The position numbers and the translations under genes are program-made. From NCBI GenBank assembly GCA_002382805.1, contig DGAD01000018.1:1313-39014 (forward strand): a stretch of 37,702 nucleotides of DNA, read 5' to 3'. Below the pieces are notes generated by a model. It did not search any database and was not told the DNA's origin. It was given only the letters and a program-made list of their open reading frames with translations. This stretch comes from Clostridiales bacterium UBA4039. Lineage in GTDB: Bacteria > Bacillota > Clostridia > Lachnospirales > Vallitaleaceae. This document shows positions 26,186 to 34,428 of this stretch, piece after piece (the first letter of the stretch is position 1; each line of letters opens with the position of its first letter).

Positions 26186-27994
26186 TTATCTCCTTTCGAA
26201 TTTCCAACGCTTTCTTAATTCATGAGCAATCATTTTTGGCTGTCTTTGTCTTGTGAAGACACCTTTTTTATTACCATCTATTCGTACAATATCTTCTCCT
26301 GTCATAAAGTCAGCAAAGTTCCACACATGCTCTCCAATGACACAAGGAAGTTCATCAAATATCTTGTGATAGGAATCCAAGAATTCAACTTGGTATTCTT
26401 CAGTAAACATAATGCTTGGAAGTTTATGAAGTCCAGGAATCGTATCTACGCCATACTCTGTTACAATCATAGGTTTGCCTTCTGCTTCATACCACTGCTC
26501 TAACCACACTTTTAATCGCTTGCTTCCGGCTTCTATATTACCTCGTTCAGAATACCATCCAAAATAAAGGTTTAATCCAATAACATCAAAGTATTTTGAT
26601 ACATTACATTTACCTGGTTCAATCAGCATGAGGTTAACATTTAATAATGGTCTGTCATCCATTTTTCTTGTCGCTTCAACAAGCGTTTTAAAATATGGCT
26701 CTGCCTTTTCTTCCATAGTAGAAGCTTCATTAGCAAGTGACCACATAACAACTGATGGGTGATTTTTATCTCTTGCAATCATCTCTTTTGTCAGTCTGAT
26801 ATGTTCTTTTAATGTCGCATCATTGATTTTATCTTCACGAAAAACTCCATCAAGCTCTCCAACTGCCGGCACTGACTGACCTAACATTCCAACTGCTGGC
26901 ACTTCACCAATAACAAGAATCCCATGTCTATCTGCAAGATCTAACACTTCTTCTGCATAAGGATAATGTGATGTTCTAAAGGAGTTTGCACCAATCCAGT
27001 CCATCAACTCAAAGTCTCTTAAGTTCATCGCGTGGTCAAGTCCCTTGCCTTTAATATCCATATCTTCATGTTTTCCAAATCCTTGGAAATAAACCGGCTT
27101 GTCATTAACTAAGAATTGTCCGTCTTTAATCTCAACTTTTCGGATTCCAATTTCTAAATCATATTGATCAATTAAAGTATTATCTCTATCTGAAGCATCC
27201 GTTAATTCAACTTCCATACGGTATAGATAAGCTTTACCTGGTTGCCATAAGTTCGGGCTATCTATTTTAATACTTCCAGATGCACCAACCATTGTCGCCA
27301 CTTGATTATTATCTTCATCATATATTTTTACTTCTACTTGCATAGATACATCTGTATTATTTATCGTTTTAACATCGTATGCAATAATTCCTGCGTGTTC
27401 TTGAACATCTGTTTTTACCGTGATATCTTCAATATAATTTTTAGGTCGCGTATATAAATAAACCGGACGATGAATACCTGCATAATTGAAAAAGTCATGC
27501 TGTTGTGTAATTTTTTTATAGGTGTTGCCATACTCATCTTCAATCAGCTTCGTCTCACCAGGTGGAAACGACTGCCATGTAAGTTCATTATTAACACAAA
27601 CCACGATGTGGTTTTTTTGATCCCATTGTACATAATCAGTTATATCTGCTTCATACGGGAGAAAACCTCCGATGTATCTAGTAACTTCTTCTCCATTAAT
27701 GTATACAATAGAATTATGTGACGCACTACCAACCCGAAACATAACTTTTTTATCTGCCCAACTCTTTGGAATATAGGTGTATTTTTCATACCATACATCG
27801 CCTACATGATACTTAACATCCTTATTCACAGTAATGTCATTATAGCTAGCAGGGACAGCCATGAGATCTGCTTCTTCCAGCTTTTTTTGATACCATTTTT
27901 CATTTTTACCAATATTATCTTTATCTATCTTAAAATTCCATAAGCCGTTTAAACTCATGACTTCCCTCGTCTGGGATTGTTTCGGATATAGCAT
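26186..27994 (-). CDS. uidA: Beta-glucuronidase, GH2
   Basis: A GH2 beta-glucuronidase of 602 residues, close in length to the E. coli enzyme. Sandwich, immunoglobulin-like and barrel domains are present. E423 (SLANEAS) is the acid/base and E513 (VTEYG) the nucleophile. The N-K motif that recognises the glucuronate carboxylate is present as N575/K577 in GNKKGVFTR, which separates it from beta-galactosidases. The loop before IARDKNHPS is nearly as long as in E. coli GUS (44 against 47 residues by my count), suggesting activity on small glucuronides. The start at 27994 follows GGAGG; an upstream TTG would put that site inside the gene. It is inserted between dctP and dctQ. Confidence 0.95.
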   Translation of the reverse strand: MLYPKQSQTREVMSLNGLWNFKIDKDNIGKNEKWYQKKLEEADLMAVPASYNDITVNKDVKYHVGDVWYEKYTYIPKSWADKKVMFRVGSASHNSIVYINGEEVTRYIGGFLPYEADITDYVQWDQKNHIVVCVNNELTWQSFPPGETKLIEDEYGNTYKKITQQHDFFNYAGIHRPVYLYTRPKNYIEDITVKTDVQEHAGIIAYDVKTINNTDVSMQVEVKIYDEDNNQVATMVGASGSIKIDSPNLWQPGKAYLYRMEVELTDASDRDNTLIDQYDLEIGIRKVEIKDGQFLVNDKPVYFQGFGKHEDMDIKGKGLDHAMNLRDFELMDWIGANSFRTSHYPYAEEVLDLADRHGILVIGEVPAVGMLGQSVPAVGELDGVFREDKINDATLKEHIRLTKEMIARDKNHPSVVMWSLANEASTMEEKAEPYFKTLVEATRKMDDRPLLNVNLMLIEPGKCNVSKYFDVIGLNLYFGWYSERGNIEAGSKRLKVWLEQWYEAEGKPMIVTEYGVDTIPGLHKLPSIMFTEEYQVEFLDSYHKIFDELPCVIGEHVWNFADFMTGEDIVRIDGNKKGVFTRQRQPKMIAHELRKRWKFERR

Positions 27995-28041
27995 TTTCTT
28001 AACCTCCAAAAAAACTTTTTAGTATATTATTTGTGTAAATT

Positions 28042-28060
28042 GAGCCGATTAAATCGGCTC
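28042..28060. repeat. Intercistronic hairpin near uidA
   Basis: GAGCCGAT, loop TAA, ATCGGCTC: a perfect 8-bp stem 48-66 nt before uidA. No T-run follows on the minus strand, so it is not a plain terminator. Confidence 0.6.
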
Positions 28061-28081
28061 TACTATCAATACGATATATTT

Positions 28082-28122
28082 CCCGGGTTATTCTTTGTTA
28101 ATCAACTTATGAATAACCCAGG
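28082..28122. repeat. Intercistronic hairpin after dctP
   Basis: A 12-bp stem with one mismatch (28082-28093 with 28111-28122; GGGTTATTC with GAATAACCC) and a 17-nt loop, 13 nt past the dctP stop. The tail is AAATATAT, not T-rich, which fits an mRNA-stabilising or attenuating hairpin better than a full terminator. Confidence 0.6.
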
Positions 28123-28135
28123 ATTTTCATGAAAA

Positions 28136-29173
28136 TTATTCTAAACCTTTGAATTCATCAAGAAGTGCTTTAACTTCTGGCATTTCTGAAGTATATTTGT
28201 CTAACATTGGTTGAACCGCTTCACGGAATGGCGCTTTGTCCACTTCTACAAATTCAACACCCATGTTTGTTTTTGCATCTTCAATCGCTTCATCAATAGC
28301 AGTTGCCCATATACCTTTATGGTAATCTGTTGATTCCTTAGCCGCTTCTTTAACAGCAGTTTGTTGTTCTTCGCTTAGTCCATCCCAGATTTTAGAAGAA
28401 ATAACTAAAATATCAGGAATACGTGTATGTTCGTCATAAGAGAATACTTTGGCTACTTCACCATGCTTACCGTTTGTAAGAGCTGTTTCATTACTTTCAG
28501 CACCATCGATTACGCCTGATTGGATTGATGTATACACTTCACCATATGCTAATCCTACAGGTGTTCCACCTAGAGCTTCAACCATGTCTGTTTGAGATTG
28601 GAATCCCATAACACGTATTTTAACACCCGCTAAATCATCTGGGTGAAGGATTGGTTTGTCCACTGTATAGAATGATCTTGCACCTGAGTTGTAGAATGTA
28701 AGTCCCATGAAACCATTGTCTTTTGTATTTGCATACAAGTCTTCAACTGCAGATGAATTCATACATTCAAAGTAGTGTTCTTCATTTACAAATACATATG
28801 GAAGTGTAAATGCATTATAACCATTATCATAACTTGTTAATGCAGCCGCTGATACTTTTGTCATACTAACTGCTCCAGCTTGTAATTGCTCAAGAACTTC
28901 TGATTCTGAACCCAATTGTCCATTTGGAAAAATATCAACTTTTACTGAACCGTTTGACTTTTCTTCAACTCTGTTCGCAAAATCAACAAGTGCCAAGTGA
29001 ACTGTGTGCTCTTCATTTAAGTTATGAGCTAATTTTAATGTTTGTGCTTCAACTTCTGAACTTCCCCCGTCAGTCGTTGTTTCAGTTTTTGTTTCTGTTT
29101 CTGTGTCACTACCACATCCTACAAGTGACATTGCCATTGTTAATACTAAAATTAGTGCTAGAACTTTTTTCAT
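28136..29173 (-). CDS. dctP: TRAP transporter substrate-binding lipoprotein (DctP)
   Basis: The extracellular binding subunit, 345 residues. The signal MKKVLALILVLTMAMSLVGC carries the lipobox LVGC, followed by a short acidic/threonine linker and the DctP fold. A conserved arginine region (AGVKIRVMGFQSQ) contains the carboxylate-binding arginine typical of TRAP proteins, fitting a uronic acid or glucuronide ligand. It is first in the operon and controlled by LacI-type operators; hairpins behind it may raise its level over the downstream genes. Confidence 0.93.
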   Translation of the reverse strand: MKKVLALILVLTMAMSLVGCGSDTETETKTETTTDGGSSEVEAQTLKLAHNLNEEHTVHLALVDFANRVEEKSNGSVKVDIFPNGQLGSESEVLEQLQAGAVSMTKVSAAALTSYDNGYNAFTLPYVFVNEEHYFECMNSSAVEDLYANTKDNGFMGLTFYNSGARSFYTVDKPILHPDDLAGVKIRVMGFQSQTDMVEALGGTPVGLAYGEVYTSIQSGVIDGAESNETALTNGKHGEVAKVFSYDEHTRIPDILVISSKIWDGLSEEQQTAVKEAAKESTDYHKGIWATAIDEAIEDAKTNMGVEFVEVDKAPFREAVQPMLDKYTSEMPEVKALLDEFKGLE

Positions 29174-29193
29174 TGTTCTTCCTCCTGTTTTTT

Positions 29194-29209
29194 ATGGTAC
29201 TGGTACCAT
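29194..29209. promoter_or_regulatory. LacI operator O1
   Basis: ATGGTACTGGTACCAT, a near-perfect palindrome just upstream of the dctP ribosome site. It shares the pattern ATGGNACTNGTNCCAT with O2 and O3. Confidence 0.85.
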
Positions 29210-29226
29210 GAATAGTTTTTTAAAAA

Positions 29227-29242
29227 ATGGCACTAGTACCAT
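29227..29242. promoter_or_regulatory. LacI operator O2
   Basis: ATGGCACTAGTACCAT, centred 33 bp from O1 (about three helical turns) in the dctP leader. Confidence 0.85.
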
Positions 29243-29325
29243 TTTTGTCAAAAAAAAATAATATTTTCTTTTTTTCACACTATTCTTTTAGGTATAACTA
29301 CCAATTAATTTATTTAACAAAACCA

Positions 29326-29354
29326 ATTATATACGAACATGTCAGTTTTGTAAA
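29326..29354 (-). promoter_or_regulatory. Promoter of the dctP operon
   Basis: Minus strand: TTTACA (29349-29354), 17-nt spacer, TATAAT (29326-29331). Start near 29319; O1 and O2 lie about 80-125 nt downstream and O3 lies 17 bp upstream of the -35. Confidence 0.75.
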
Positions 29355-29371
29355 TAGTTTTTTTGAAAATA

Positions 29372-29387
29372 ATGGCACTAGTTCCAT
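29372..29387. promoter_or_regulatory. LacI operator O3
   Basis: ATGGCACTAGTTCCAT lies between the two divergent -35 boxes, 145 bp from O2 and 178 bp from O1 (centre to centre), suitable for looping. Confidence 0.85.
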
Positions 29388-29427
29388 TATCAAAGATTTA
29401 TATGCGAGTTTTGTTGTCAGTCCCCAC

Positions 29428-29456
29428 TTCACAAGTCGTCAAAAATACTATATAAT
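29428..29456 (+). promoter_or_regulatory. Promoter of the LacI regulator
   Basis: TTCACA (29428-29433), 17-nt spacer, TATAAT (29451-29456). Start near 29463. Confidence 0.75.
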
Positions 29457-29533
29457 ATTATGCAACCAGATGAGGGGCTATTTACACCCTAATAAAACTC
29501 GTCTTGGTAACTTTTAAAGAAGTTGGTGATACG

Positions 29534-30538
29534 ATGAGTTATACAATTTATGACTTGGCCAAAGATGCTGACGTGTCTGTATCTACAGTGTCTAGGGTAC
29601 TTAACAAAAGTGGTCCAGTAAAAGAATCTACTAAGCAAAAGATTCTAAAAGTAATGAAGGAAAAAAATTACAAACCAAATGTATATGCAAGAGCTTTAAA
29701 TAATATTGGACTAAAAACGATTGGCGTTGTTGTCAGTGATATTGCCAACCCGTTTTTTGCTGAAGTAATCAAGGGTCTTGACACTATTGCAAGAGAACAT
29801 GAATATAACCTTGTCCTATGCTCTACCAGCAATAATCCAGAAACTGAACGTAAGGAGTTAACCCTTTTACTTGAAAAACAAATTGAAGGTTTAATCATCA
29901 TCGGGAGTCGACCAACAGATGACCCTAACCGAGAATTTCTTCTAAAAATCAGCCACGATTTTCCTGTCGTATTAATTAATAGCTATATTCGTGGCGGCGA
30001 CAAAATGTATTCTATACTTGTCGATGAAAAAAAAGCGACTTATGATGCATGTCAACATCTCATTGATAGAGGATATGAACGCATCTTTCTGTTAGGAGAC
30101 CCTGCCTGGGCCACGACTCTAAAAAAACTAGATGCACTAAAGGATTGTCTTAGCGACAATCACTTACCATATGAAGATGAACAGTTTATTGGCACTTACT
30201 ATAGTTATACAGCCGGTAAACCCGCTGTTAATGAGCTCATTAACAAGTATAATAAAGAGCGTTTTGCCATCTTTTGCTGTTCAGATATGATTGCTCTAGG
30301 CGCACTTAGAGAGTTAAAAGCTATGAATATCAGTGTACCTTCTCAAGTTGCTGTTGTTGGCTATTCCAACACCCCTGTATCCGGTTTAACCTCACCCTCG
30401 CTTACAACGGTTGATCAGAGGATGAATGAATTAGGTGAAAAGGGAATGCTACTTTTTATTGATATTCTTAAGGGAAAAAAACCAAAGCATCGTAAAACGT
30501 ATTGTGACTATGAATTAGTCATCCGTGAAACAACTTAG
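29534..30538 (+). CDS. LacI-family repressor of the glucuronide operon
   Basis: A regulator of 334 residues. The N-terminal helix-turn-helix TIYDLAKDADVSVSTVSRVLN and hinge (NVYARALNN) are canonical LacI, followed by the sugar-binding domain starting TIGVVVSDIANPFFAEVIKGL. I choose the ATG at 29534; a TTG ten codons upstream is open but adds residues foreign to the family. The site before the ATG is modest. It is divergent from dctP and shares the intergenic region with three ATGGNACT-type palindromes, which are very probably its operators. The inducer is likely a uronate or glucuronide breakdown product. Confidence 0.93.
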   Translation: MSYTIYDLAKDADVSVSTVSRVLNKSGPVKESTKQKILKVMKEKNYKPNVYARALNNIGLKTIGVVVSDIANPFFAEVIKGLDTIAREHEYNLVLCSTSNNPETERKELTLLLEKQIEGLIIIGSRPTDDPNREFLLKISHDFPVVLINSYIRGGDKMYSILVDEKKATYDACQHLIDRGYERIFLLGDPAWATTLKKLDALKDCLSDNHLPYEDEQFIGTYYSYTAGKPAVNELINKYNKERFAIFCCSDMIALGALRELKAMNISVPSQVAVVGYSNTPVSGLTSPSLTTVDQRMNELGEKGMLLFIDILKGKKPKHRKTYCDYELVIRETT

Positions 30539-30550
30539 CACCCTCAAAAA

Positions 30551-30584
30551 ACCTAGATTCATTCATAGAATCTAGGTTTTTTTT
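30551..30584 (+). terminator. Terminator of the LacI gene
   Basis: Stem ACCTAGATTC (30551-30560), loop ATTCATA, GAATCTAGGT (30568-30577), then eight T residues. Confidence 0.92.
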
Positions 30585-30680
30585 ATAGCATTCAAAATTG
30601 ATTAGCTTTCATCTCTATACATTTTATTCTCACATGATAACATTTCCTTTGTCAATTATTCTATTTAAAGAGAATGCTAT

Positions 30681-30709
30681 TTGTCAGAAACAGGGGTATA
30701 TGGTAAAAT
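30681..30709 (+). promoter_or_regulatory. Promoter of the AraC/VOC genes
   Basis: TTGTCA (30681-30686), 17-nt spacer, TAAAAT (30704-30709) with an extended TGG before it. Start near 30716, about 54 nt before the ATG. Confidence 0.7.
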
Positions 30710-30769
30710 TTCTCTTATATAATAACTATTATGTAGTAATCATTTGCTTTTTAGTCAAAGGAGCCCTGA

Positions 30770-31585
30770 ATGAACTATCAAACGTTTAAACCACATCCAG
30801 ATTTAGAATCCTTGGTAAATATATATTGGACTTTAGAAGTACCAAGGGAAGATAACGCAAAAAAGCAGCGTATCATTCCCGATGGCTGCATTGAGATGGC
30901 TTTTATCTTGGGCGAGGATATTAAGAGATATACTTCAGAACATGATTATATTCTACAGCCTCGAGCCATGGTGCTTGGACAAACCATTAATCCTTTTTAT
31001 ATTCAGCCAGTAGGATACGTTGATACCTTTTCAGTAAGTTTTTATCCCTATGGTTTTGCAAATTTTATTTCAGAGCCTTTACAACATTTAGCAAACAAAG
31101 AAACACCTTTGCATCATGTATTTGAAGAATTCATTGCCAAGGAACTTGAACAAAACATCATACATGCACATAGCACAAAAGAAAGAATAGCAATTATTGA
31201 AAAATTTCTTTTTGATAAATTAAACGACGAAGTAACCATTCACTCTATTGTAAAAAATACCATTGATACACTTTTATCCACCAAAGGAAATGCAAAAATC
31301 AATAAAATTCTACAACAAGATTTATACAAACAAAGACAACTCGAAAGAAAGTTTTTAGAACAAATAGGAATCAGCCCAAAACAATTAGCCAAAGTCATTC
31401 GGCTACAATCCGCTTTAAAACTATTACTTAATGCGGATGCACAAAGCCTAACGAGTATTGCATATAAAAGCGAATACTATGACCAATCACACTTTATCAA
31501 AGACTTCAAAGAGTTTACAGGCATTAGCCCAAAAGAGTTTTTAGGAAATGAACATATGGCTCTTTCTTCCCTTTTCTACAAATAA
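30770..31585 (+). CDS. AraC-family regulator with DUF6597-like N-terminus
   Basis: A regulator of 271 residues. The N-terminal domain (about 5-150; FKPHPDLESLVNIYWTLEVP and IPDGCIEMAF) matches the DUF6597-type domain often fused to AraC. The C-terminal AraC helix-turn-helix pair (about 180-262) ends in YYDQSHFIKDFKEFTGISPKEF. AAAGGAG precedes the ATG. The VOC gene 86 nt downstream is a likely target or operon partner. The effector is unknown. Confidence 0.9.
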   Translation: MNYQTFKPHPDLESLVNIYWTLEVPREDNAKKQRIIPDGCIEMAFILGEDIKRYTSEHDYILQPRAMVLGQTINPFYIQPVGYVDTFSVSFYPYGFANFISEPLQHLANKETPLHHVFEEFIAKELEQNIIHAHSTKERIAIIEKFLFDKLNDEVTIHSIVKNTIDTLLSTKGNAKINKILQQDLYKQRQLERKFLEQIGISPKQLAKVIRLQSALKLLLNADAQSLTSIAYKSEYYDQSHFIKDFKEFTGISPKEFLGNEHMALSSLFYK

Positions 31586-31671
31586 CATATAGATGTCGCA
31601 TTTTTACAATTTTTTATTACATGACTTGTATATACTATGATTGTATCACCACAAAAAGGAGGAGAATTACT

Positions 31672-32040
31672 ATGAATAGCTTTGTTCCAATTTTTGAGAT
31701 TCCTGCACTCGACCTATCACGCGCTATTGATTTTTATCAATCCATTTTAGATATTAAAATCGAAAAAATCGACATCCCCCAAATGCAAATGGGACTCTTC
31801 CCAACTCAAGGGCAGATGTCGTTTGGCGTTATCATGCAAGGAGAGGGATATATTCCTTCGTCAAACGGTGTCACCATCTATCTTGATGGCGGAGATGACC
31901 TTCAAATCATTCTAGATAAGATTGAAAAAAAAGATGGCAAAATCTTAACTCCGAAGACTCTTCACGCTGACGAAAGTGGATATTTTGCAATATTTATTGA
32001 TTCAGAAGGCAATCGGCTTGGACTACATTCGCCAAACTAA
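31672..32040 (+). CDS. VOC-fold (glyoxalase/bleomycin-resistance-like) protein
   Basis: A small VOC protein of 122 residues with the beta-alpha-beta-beta-beta pattern (FVPIFEIPALDLSRAIDFYQSIL, then a closing YFAIFIDSEGNRLGLHS). The start at 31672 follows AGGAGG. The closing EGNRLGLHS keeps a Glu found in metal-binding members. It could bind or detoxify a small molecule and is probably co-regulated with the AraC gene. No confident promoter was found in the gap between them. Confidence 0.85.
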   Translation: MNSFVPIFEIPALDLSRAIDFYQSILDIKIEKIDIPQMQMGLFPTQGQMSFGVIMQGEGYIPSSNGVTIYLDGGDDLQIILDKIEKKDGKILTPKTLHADESGYFAIFIDSEGNRLGLHSPN

Positions 32041-32069
32041 TTCTAGATAAATATGTAAAAAAAATCCAT

Positions 32070-32103
32070 GTAAAAAGCGATAGGATCTCCTATCGCTTTT
32101 TAC
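32070..32103. terminator. Bidirectional terminator
   Basis: A very long stem (GTAAAAAGCGATAGG with its complement CCTATCGCTTTTTAC) around ATCT. It serves the VOC gene and the convergent PC4-like gene, whose stop codon overlaps its edge by one base. Confidence 0.9.
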
Positions 32104-32324
32104 TATAATTCAATATTATTCAGTATATCTTTTAGTGCAATAACTTCTTCTTTCGAAAGCGTTACACCTTTACCCATCTTATCTCCCTCTGGAGACCACT
32201 CCCGAATATCATATTTAGATTCACGTTCATTCCAACTGATACTTCGAAATTCTTTTGTCCATCCTTTTGATGTTTGTGATAGAACTCCATGTTTTTCTGT
32301 TACTTCGTATTTAAAATCAGCCAT
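32103..32324 (-). CDS. ydbC: PC4/YdbC-like ssDNA-binding protein
   Basis: A protein of 73 residues with the p15/PC4 fold pattern of Firmicute YdbC proteins: GWTKEFRSISWNERESKYDIREWSP, then a C-terminal helix (LSKEEVIALKDIL). Lactococcal YdbC is known to bind single-stranded DNA, so a role in replication, repair or transcription is likely. GGAGG precedes the ATG. It stands 52 nt downstream of the lipoprotein gene and may share its transcript. Confidence 0.85.
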   Translation of the reverse strand: MADFKYEVTEKHGVLSQTSKGWTKEFRSISWNERESKYDIREWSPEGDKMGKGVTLSKEEVIALKDILNNIEL

Positions 32325-32348
32325 ATAAATCCTCCATATTCAGGACTC

Positions 32349-32362
32349 TGATTCATGAATCA
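32349..32362. repeat. Perfect 14-bp palindrome
   Basis: TGATTCATGAATCA lies between the lipoprotein and the PC4-like gene. It could be an operator; no partner copy was seen. Confidence 0.4.
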
Positions 32363-32376
32363 CTACATAGTTTAAA

Positions 32377-33567
32377 TCAACCTATCTTTTTACCCTCATA
32401 TAGTTTTTTCCAGTCATCAAACAAAGGATTATCCCACGTTGTTCCATCAAATGTCTCATAAGAGACAACAATTGCTTTAAAAGTTTCAATTGTATGATGT
32501 TCATCCAACTCAAAACCCGACTCACTTCCATAAGTATTTCCTGGAACTAAATTAATATCACTATAATTTACAAGCTTAACATAAGACCCATCAGAAAAAT
32601 CCATATTTCCTTTTATTTTCACCGGCAATTTATTTTCATCCCAAGCAACAAAGGCTATTACAGCATTCTTAATGTCAAACTCTGTATCATTTTTAAGCAC
32701 TGCTTGTAAAAGGTCTGGGTACAGGCTTTTATAATTTTCATCTTGGATTGTATATTTCGTTTCAGTAACTTTTAACTCTTGTTGCTCTAACTGTCCAAGT
32801 AGCTCTGCTTCTGAAGCCTCGTCATTTGTACTCTCTTGAGATTCTTCTGCGTCAGATTTCTCAAATACATGCTGTGATTCGTCAATAATTACTTCAACCT
32901 TCATATCTTCAACGAGTTTTTCACCTTCAAAGAGTGCTGTCCATTCATCATAATATGGATTCATCCATGAATCGCCATCAAATGTTGTAAAACTTACTGG
33001 GACTACTTTAAAAGTTGAAATTTTAATGCTTTCTGCTACTGCAAATCCGTAGCCTTCGCCAAAATTGGAACCTGCTGCAAGATTAATATCACTATAATTA
33101 ACTTCTTTTATATATGTACCATCAGCAAAGTCAATATTTCCTTTTATTTTCACCGGCAAATTATTTTCATCCCAAGCAACTATAGCAATAACAGCATCTT
33201 TAATATCTTGATCTGTATTATTTAGTATAACTGTTTCTAGTAGGTCCGGATAAAGTGATTTATATTCATCATCTTGAACTACATAATTTGTCGAAACAAC
33301 TACTAATGGTAGCTTTGTAAGTAACTCTTCAAAATCGATTGCACTCATCTCTATTGCTTCAACTTGCGTTGTTTCTGTTTCATTTTCTGTATTTTCACTT
33401 TCTACATTTTCACTTTCTACATTTTCACTTTCTACATCAGCTGAACCACTTACTTCATCTGAAGTAGAAGCTGTATCATTTGCTGGCGCATCACTCACTT
33501 TTGCGCAACCTGATAAAAAAGTCATCAGACTAAACACCATTACAATTAGAAATACTCTTTTTTTCAT
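32377..33567 (-). CDS. Lipoprotein with duplicated DUF5780-like domain
   Basis: A surface lipoprotein of 396 residues. The signal MKKRVFLIVMVFSLMTFLSGC has the lipobox LSGC. An acidic linker with repeated VESEN units (about residues 40-65) follows, then two homologous domains (about 95-215 and 264-394). Both contain YKSLYPDLL, VAWDENxLPVKIKGN, VNYSDINL and a tryptophan/Asn-Pro-containing end (TFDGxxWxNP). The repeats look like DUF5780, a family of unknown function in Firmicute secreted proteins. Function unknown; the duplication suggests binding of a repeated surface ligand. Confidence 0.85.
   Translation of the reverse strand: MKKRVFLIVMVFSLMTFLSGCAKVSDAPANDTASTSDEVSGSADVESENVESENVESENTENETETTQVEAIEMSAIDFEELLTKLPLVVVSTNYVVQDDEYKSLYPDLLETVILNNTDQDIKDAVIAIVAWDENNLPVKIKGNIDFADGTYIKEVNYSDINLAAGSNFGEGYGFAVAESIKISTFKVVPVSFTTFDGDSWMNPYYDEWTALFEGEKLVEDMKVEVIIDESQHVFEKSDAEESQESTNDEASEAELLGQLEQQELKVTETKYTIQDENYKSLYPDLLQAVLKNDTEFDIKNAVIAFVAWDENKLPVKIKGNMDFSDGSYVKLVNYSDINLVPGNTYGSESGFELDEHHTIETFKAIVVSYETFDGTTWDNPLFDDWKKLYEGKKIG
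33392..33436. repeat. Three perfect 15-bp tandem repeats in the lipoprotein linker
   Basis: TTTTCACTTTCTACA occurs three times in tandem and encodes VESEN on the minus strand. The unit is a multiple of three, so slippage would change linker length without shifting the frame. Confidence 0.9.
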
Positions 33568-33984
33568 TTTTAATACTCTCCTTCTTTACACTTATTCATT
33601 TTAATTAACCCGAATTATTCATCGAGCTGTTCTTAATTGCGCCTAATGGCGCATCGTTACAATGTTTTTACTTACATTTGCATTTCACTGAATTCTCAAA
33701 GAAAAGCAATAGAAAAGAGTTTCGACTTTGATAGAATGAACTTACCTCAACAATCATATGCAAAGGAGAAACTATATACATCTAGTTTAACTGTACCTCT
33801 ATCAAAAAGCAATAGAAAAAACAAAATATATTTAGATTTTATAATTTCTACCGCTTTATGACGTCACTTCCTTTGCGGATATATTTAAACGCTTTTGATT
33901 AAACTTCTCATATGTTTTTTCAGCAAGTTGTTTTACTTAGATGGTCAAGCTTTTGTGTTACACTAAGCCTGAAAAGTTATTAAA
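33568..33984. other. Degenerate AT-rich stretch upstream of the lipoprotein
   Basis: No intact gene is seen. A short GC-rich hairpin TGCGCC-TAAT-GGCGCA lies at 33638-33653, upstream of the lipoprotein, and could be an operator. Two near-copies of AAAAGCAATAGAAAA lie about 90 bp apart. The plus-strand reading frame here lacks a ribosome site and any recognisable domain. Confidence 0.4.
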
Positions 33985-34206
33985 TTATTGATGCCTCTTT
34001 TCAAATGGTGTAAGTTCTCCATTTGATGAACGTGGTCTTATATGATTGTAATATCCAAATACATAATCATTTGTTTTTTTATTCAATATCTCTTCCGTTT
34101 CAAACTAGTACTTCCAAATAAATTCACCTTTAAATGTTCCGCAAAAACTTTCCATAGGAATATTATCATAAGGACATCTAGCTCTACTCATGCTTTGGGT
34201 TACTAT
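33985..34206 (-). pseudogene. IS3-family transposase remnant (C-terminal end)
   Basis: The minus strand reads VTQSMSRARCPYDN, IPMESFCGTFKGE, then an in-frame TAG after WKY, then YVFGYYNHIRPRSSNGELTPFEKRHQ and TAA. This is the end of an IS3-type OrfB integrase: the MESF glutamate is the last residue of the DDE triad, and the YN-H--RP-S pattern closes the domain. The N-terminal two-thirds is missing and one stop interrupts it, so it is dead. It marks old insertion activity beside the GTPase gene. Confidence 0.85.
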
Positions 34207-34393
34207 TCTAGTGAAACAAAATTGTAATACCGAGGGTTTAACAACTTTATTGTATCAGAACAAATGAAAAGAGATAGCACAATACAAACTATCCCTAGAA
34301 TGCTTCTGTTTTAAAGAAATTTCATTTTGTTTTTCTCCTTTATATTTTCAAAGTATCAAATCATGCTTTGAATCCATACTCTTCAACAATATT
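34207..34393. other. Non-coding stretch, nothing recognisable
   Basis: AT-rich DNA between the transposase remnant and the GTPase terminator. A ribosome-site-like AAAGGAG on the minus strand near 34336-34342 is followed by an ATG that stops after four codons, so no gene is called. Confidence 0.4.
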
Positions 34394-34423
34394 AAAAGGG
34401 CAGACGATTGTATCTGCCCTTTT
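34394..34423 (-). terminator. Terminator of the GTPase gene
   Basis: AAAAGGGCAGA (34394-34404) pairs with TCTGCCCTTTT (34413-34423) around an 8-nt loop. On the minus strand it ends in TTTT just past the stop codon. Confidence 0.85.
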
Positions 34424-34428
34424 AAAAA

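Noticed and set aside
29246..29251. A consensus TTGACA on the minus strand next to operator O2 as the dctP promoter.
   Set aside because: No acceptable -10 lies 16-19 nt downstream; TTTACA-17-TATAAT at 29326-29354 is clearly better.
33637..33861. A 74-codon plus-strand ORF in the gap upstream of the lipoprotein.
   Set aside because: It has no ribosome site, no domain and no neighbour support; the region looks degenerate.
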